Notes under the pieces: model-generated
What the model was told of the DNA's origin: nothing
The model's input: the letters and a program-made list of their open reading frames with translations, nothing else
Databases searched by the model: none
Assembly (NCBI GenBank): GCA_031769625.1
Contig: JAUIMM010000646.1
Span: forward strand, 186,501 to 250,500
Origin: Taudactylus pleione
Lineage: Eukaryota > Chordata > Amphibia > Anura > Myobatrachidae
Reading direction: 5' to 3'
Length of the DNA stretch: 64,000 nt
Shown: positions 61,501 to 64,000 of the stretch, one piece after another
Layout: every line of letters begins with the position of its first letter
Numbering within the stretch: position 1 is the first letter of the stretch
Position numbers and translations under genes: made by a program

Positions 61501-62782
61501 AGACCCCCGTGTAGCTGGTACAGAATAGGCTGCGGTATGACAGATCCGTATTAAACTGCACTGCTGTGGGTACACTGAGACCCCCGTGTAGCTGGTACAG
61601 AATAGGCTGCGGTATGACACATCCTGTATTACACTGCACTGCTGTGGGTACACTGAGACCCCCGTGTAGCTGGTACAGAATAGGCTGCGGTATGACACAT
61701 CCTGTATTACACTGCACTGCTGTGGGCACACTGAGACCCCCGTGTAGCTGGTACAGAATAGGCTGCGGTGTGACACATCCTGTATTACACTGCACTGCTG
61801 GGGGTACACTGAGACCCCCGTGTAGCTGGTACAGAATAGGCTGCGGTATGACACATCCTGTATTACACTGCACTGCTGGGGGTACACTGAGACCCGCGTG
61901 TAGCTGGTACAGAATAGGCTGCGGTATGGCACATCCTGTATTACGCTGCACTGCTGTGGGTACACTGAGACCCCCGTGTAGCTGGTACAGAATAGGCTGC
62001 GGTATGACACATCCTGTATTACACTGCACTGCTGTGGGGACACTGAGACCCCCGTGTAGCTGGTACAGAATAGGCTGCGGTATGACATCCTGTATTACAC
62101 TGCACTGCTGTGGGTACACTGAGACCCCCGTGTAGCTGGTACAGAATAGGCTGCGGTATGACACATCCTGTATTACACTGCACTGCTGTGGGTACACTGA
62201 GACCCTCGTGTAGCTGGTACAGAATAGGCTGTGGTATGGCACATCCTGTATTACACTGCACTGCTGTGGGTACACTGAGACCCCCGTGTAGCTGGTACAG
62301 AATAGGCTGCGGTATGACACATCCTGTATTACACTGCACTGCTGTGGGCACACTGAGACCCTCGTGTAGCTGGTACAGAATAGGCTGTGGTATGGCACAT
62401 CCTGTATTACACTGCACTGCTGTGGGCACACTGAGACCCCCGTGTAGCTGGTACAGAATAGGCTGCGGTATGACACATCCTGTATTACACTGCACTGCTG
62501 TGGGTACACTGAGACCCCCGTGTAGCTGGTACAGAATAGGCTGCGGTAGGACACATCCTGTATTACACTGCACTGCTGTGGGCACACTGAGACCCCCGTG
62601 TAGCTGGTACAGAATAGGCTGCGGTATGACACATCCTGTATTACACTGCACTGCTGTGGGGACACTGAGACCCCCGTGTAGCTGGTACAGAATAGGCTGC
62701 GGTATGACACATCCTGTATTACACTGCACTGCTGTGGGTACACTGAGACCCCCGTGTAGCTGGTACAGAATAGGCCGCGTTA
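49575..62782. repeat. 78-bp satellite-like array, about 170 copies, with higher-order repeats
   Basis: The unit reads ggctgcggtatgacacatcc, tgtattacactgcactgctg, tgggtacactgagacccccg, tgtagctggtacagaata. The length is 26 codons and the unit lacks stops in most frames, giving frames up to 1,035 codons (51345-54452, minus); occasional 2-, 3- or 4-bp deletions such as gtatgacatcc shift the frame. Block duplications are visible: 58450-60337 recurs 2,406 bp later; 52070-53250 recurs about 1,090 bp later; and the region with the truncated unit aggctgctgcactgctg at 57151 recurs 908 bp later. The last unit degenerates at 62775 (taggccgcgttatcac). Confidence 0.97.
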
Positions 62783-62988
62783 TCACAGGGACACGTAACT
62801 GTCACGGCGGCATCTGGGTTATATTCCCACCACCTCCCCTATCCGGGCGCCTTTATCTAATCACCAGCGATAACAACAAATGCGTCTTAATCACACAATT
62901 AGTCTAAATAGATTTTTCTACAGTGGAGATAGAGAGACGTCACTGGCGGGAACATTAAGATTGTGAGTGGGGGGATTGGGACCACACT
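62783..62988. other. Short unique spacer
   Basis: Separates the 78-bp array from the composite microsatellite locus. No feature recognised. Confidence 0.4.
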
Positions 62989-63040
62989 ACAGGGGAATTC
63001 CCAGGCACCATTTACTGGCCACACATATAAACCCAAATAC
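62989..63040. repeat. Flank module, copy 1 of 3
   Basis: The words caggggaattcccaggc and acatataaacccaaata are repeated at 63406-63443 and, in part, at 63773-63803. The three modules bracket the two microsatellite blocks. Confidence 0.75.
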
Positions 63041-63058
63041 TCTCTTAGCTACATCTCT

Positions 63059-63362
63059 GCACACTGACACACACACTGATATATATACACACACTGACAC
63101 ACACTGATATATATATATATATATACACTGACACACACACTGATATATATACACACACTGACACACACTGATATATATACACACACTGACACACACTGAT
63201 ATATATATATATATATATACACTGACACACACACTGATATATATACACACACTGACACACACTGATATATATACACACACTGACACACACTGATATATAT
63301 ACACACACTGACACACACTGATATATATATATCTATACACTGACACACACACACACACACTG

Positions 63363-63403
<41 letters not shown>
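63059..63403. repeat. Compound (CA/TA) microsatellite, block 1
   Basis: Tracts of acacacactgacacacactg alternate with (TA)n of 4-11 repeats, including a roughly 30-bp period built from gacacacactgatatatat. All stop-poor minus-strand frames are artefacts of the dinucleotide tracts. Confidence 0.95.
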
Positions 63404-63404
<1 letters not shown>

Positions 63405-63492
63405 TGCAGGGGAATTCCCGGCCATACATATAAACCCAAATAGGTGCACGACGCTGTTGATATCTGCGGTTAGAGTGTTACTGTATAAAGAT
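63404..63492. repeat. Flank module, copy 2 of 3, plus short spacer
   Basis: The module gcaggggaattcccggcc and acatataaacccaaata starts 416 bp after copy 1 and is followed by about 45 bp of unique sequence before the next microsatellite. Confidence 0.7.
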
Positions 63493-63546
63493 AATATATA
63501 CACACACACTGATATATATACACACACACTGACACACACACACCGA

Positions 63547-63578
<32 letters not shown>

Positions 63579-63619
63579 CATACACACACACTGATATATA
63601 TATATATACACACACACTG

Positions 63620-63657
<38 letters not shown>

Positions 63658-63715
63658 TGATATATATATATATATATACACACACACTGATATATATATA
63701 TATACACACACACTG

Positions 63716-63752
<37 letters not shown>

Positions 63753-63767
63753 TACACTGACACACGC
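63493..63767. repeat. Compound (CA/TA) microsatellite, block 2
   Basis: Alternating (CA)n and (TA)n tracts with ctgata linkers, as in block 1 but with longer TA runs. Followed at 63773 by flank module copy 3. Confidence 0.95.
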
Positions 63768-63803
63768 ACACTCCAGGGGAATTACCAGGCCATAGGGAAT
63801 GGG

Positions 63804-64000
63804 TATGATTCCCGTCAGCGGCAGCCCGACAGCGCTGGAAATCCGATCGTGGATAGGTAAGTATCCACTAACCTAACCCTCCTAACCCTAACCCTCCTTA
63901 GGGGTGCTTAACCCTAACTTCCCCCTCTAAGTGCCTAACCCTAACCACCCCCTTCCCCGCTACCTAAACCTAAGTCCCCCGGGGGTTGCCTAGCCCTAAG
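63804..64000. repeat. Dispersed repeat with degenerate TAACCC-like tract
   Basis: After gtatgattcccgtcagcggc and ggtaagtatccac comes a run of aaccctaaccctcc, cctaaccctaaccacc and related words from about 63870 to the window end, mixed with ccccctctaagtgcc and ccccgggggttgcc. It resembles telomere repeat (CCCTAA) but is degenerate and interrupted. I recall similar tracts as interspersed repeats in frogs (not verified). It continues past the window. Confidence 0.6.

Noticed and set aside
10958..62782. The 77-bp and 78-bp arrays being one satellite family
   Set aside because: Despite similar length, the unit sequences share only short words such as gacac and actgca and do not align along their length.
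63870..64000. True telomere
   Set aside because: The CCCTAA-like words are degenerate and broken by other C-rich and G-rich sequence, unlike a terminal array.

Overview
The window is eukaryotic, non-coding, repeat-dominated DNA. I found no protein-coding gene, tRNA, rRNA or other RNA gene that the sequence supports. By my own tally about four fifths of the 64 kb is tandem-repeat array (minisatellites and short satellites). Most of the rest is short unique spacer plus miniature inverted-repeat transposable elements (MITEs) and other non-autonomous DNA-transposon remnants. The organism is most likely a vertebrate with a large repetitive genome. I favour an anuran amphibian, because the MITE types here (ends reading GGCCTGATTCAGAG, CATACTTGCCTAC and TCTATGTACTAAGCC) resemble families I associate with frog genomes. 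That is inference from memory and was not searched. The very long open frames are a by-product of stop-free or three-divisible repeat units and are not genes.

Layout, left part: 1-6733 AC/TA-rich minisatellite (about 32-bp unit); 7764-8793 39-bp array; 9379-16476 a linked complex in which one orphan 77-bp unit, a hAT-like MITE end, a 41/43-bp array derived from that MITE, and about 72 copies of the 77-bp unit follow each other; 16546-17860 28-bp array; 19006-19603 and 20065-20612 two TIR elements; 20919-22373 33-bp array with a 631-bp macro-repeat; 22541-22716 MITE; 23299-24780 49-bp array; 24946-26453 TIR element carrying a 21-bp array.

Middle part: 26530-26678 27-bp array; 27647-27791 MITE; 28334-30035 45-bp array whose unit resembles abutted 3' and 5' splice sites; 30779-30888 five 22-bp units; 30995-33057 15-bp/30-bp array; 33600-34530 dispersed repeat containing a 47-bp array; 35151-36376 a second, unrelated 47-bp array with G-quadruplex-type units; 36652-37551 TIR element split by a 417-bp hAT-like insertion with an 8-bp target duplication; 37552-47498 a 95-bp satellite of about 105 copies.

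Right part: 47763-48267 TIR element; 48268-48633 an unexpanded relative of the 33.6-34.5 kb repeat; 48634-49574 32-bp array; 49575-62782 a 78-bp satellite of about 170 copies with 2.4-kb higher-order duplications; 63059-63767 AC/AT microsatellites; 63804-64000 a TAACCC-like dispersed repeat.

There is no gene system to describe. The informative biology is repeat birth and evolution: several arrays can be tied to a transposon or dispersed repeat in the same window that carries a founder-like single copy. Many arrays show higher-order repeats and local homogenisation.
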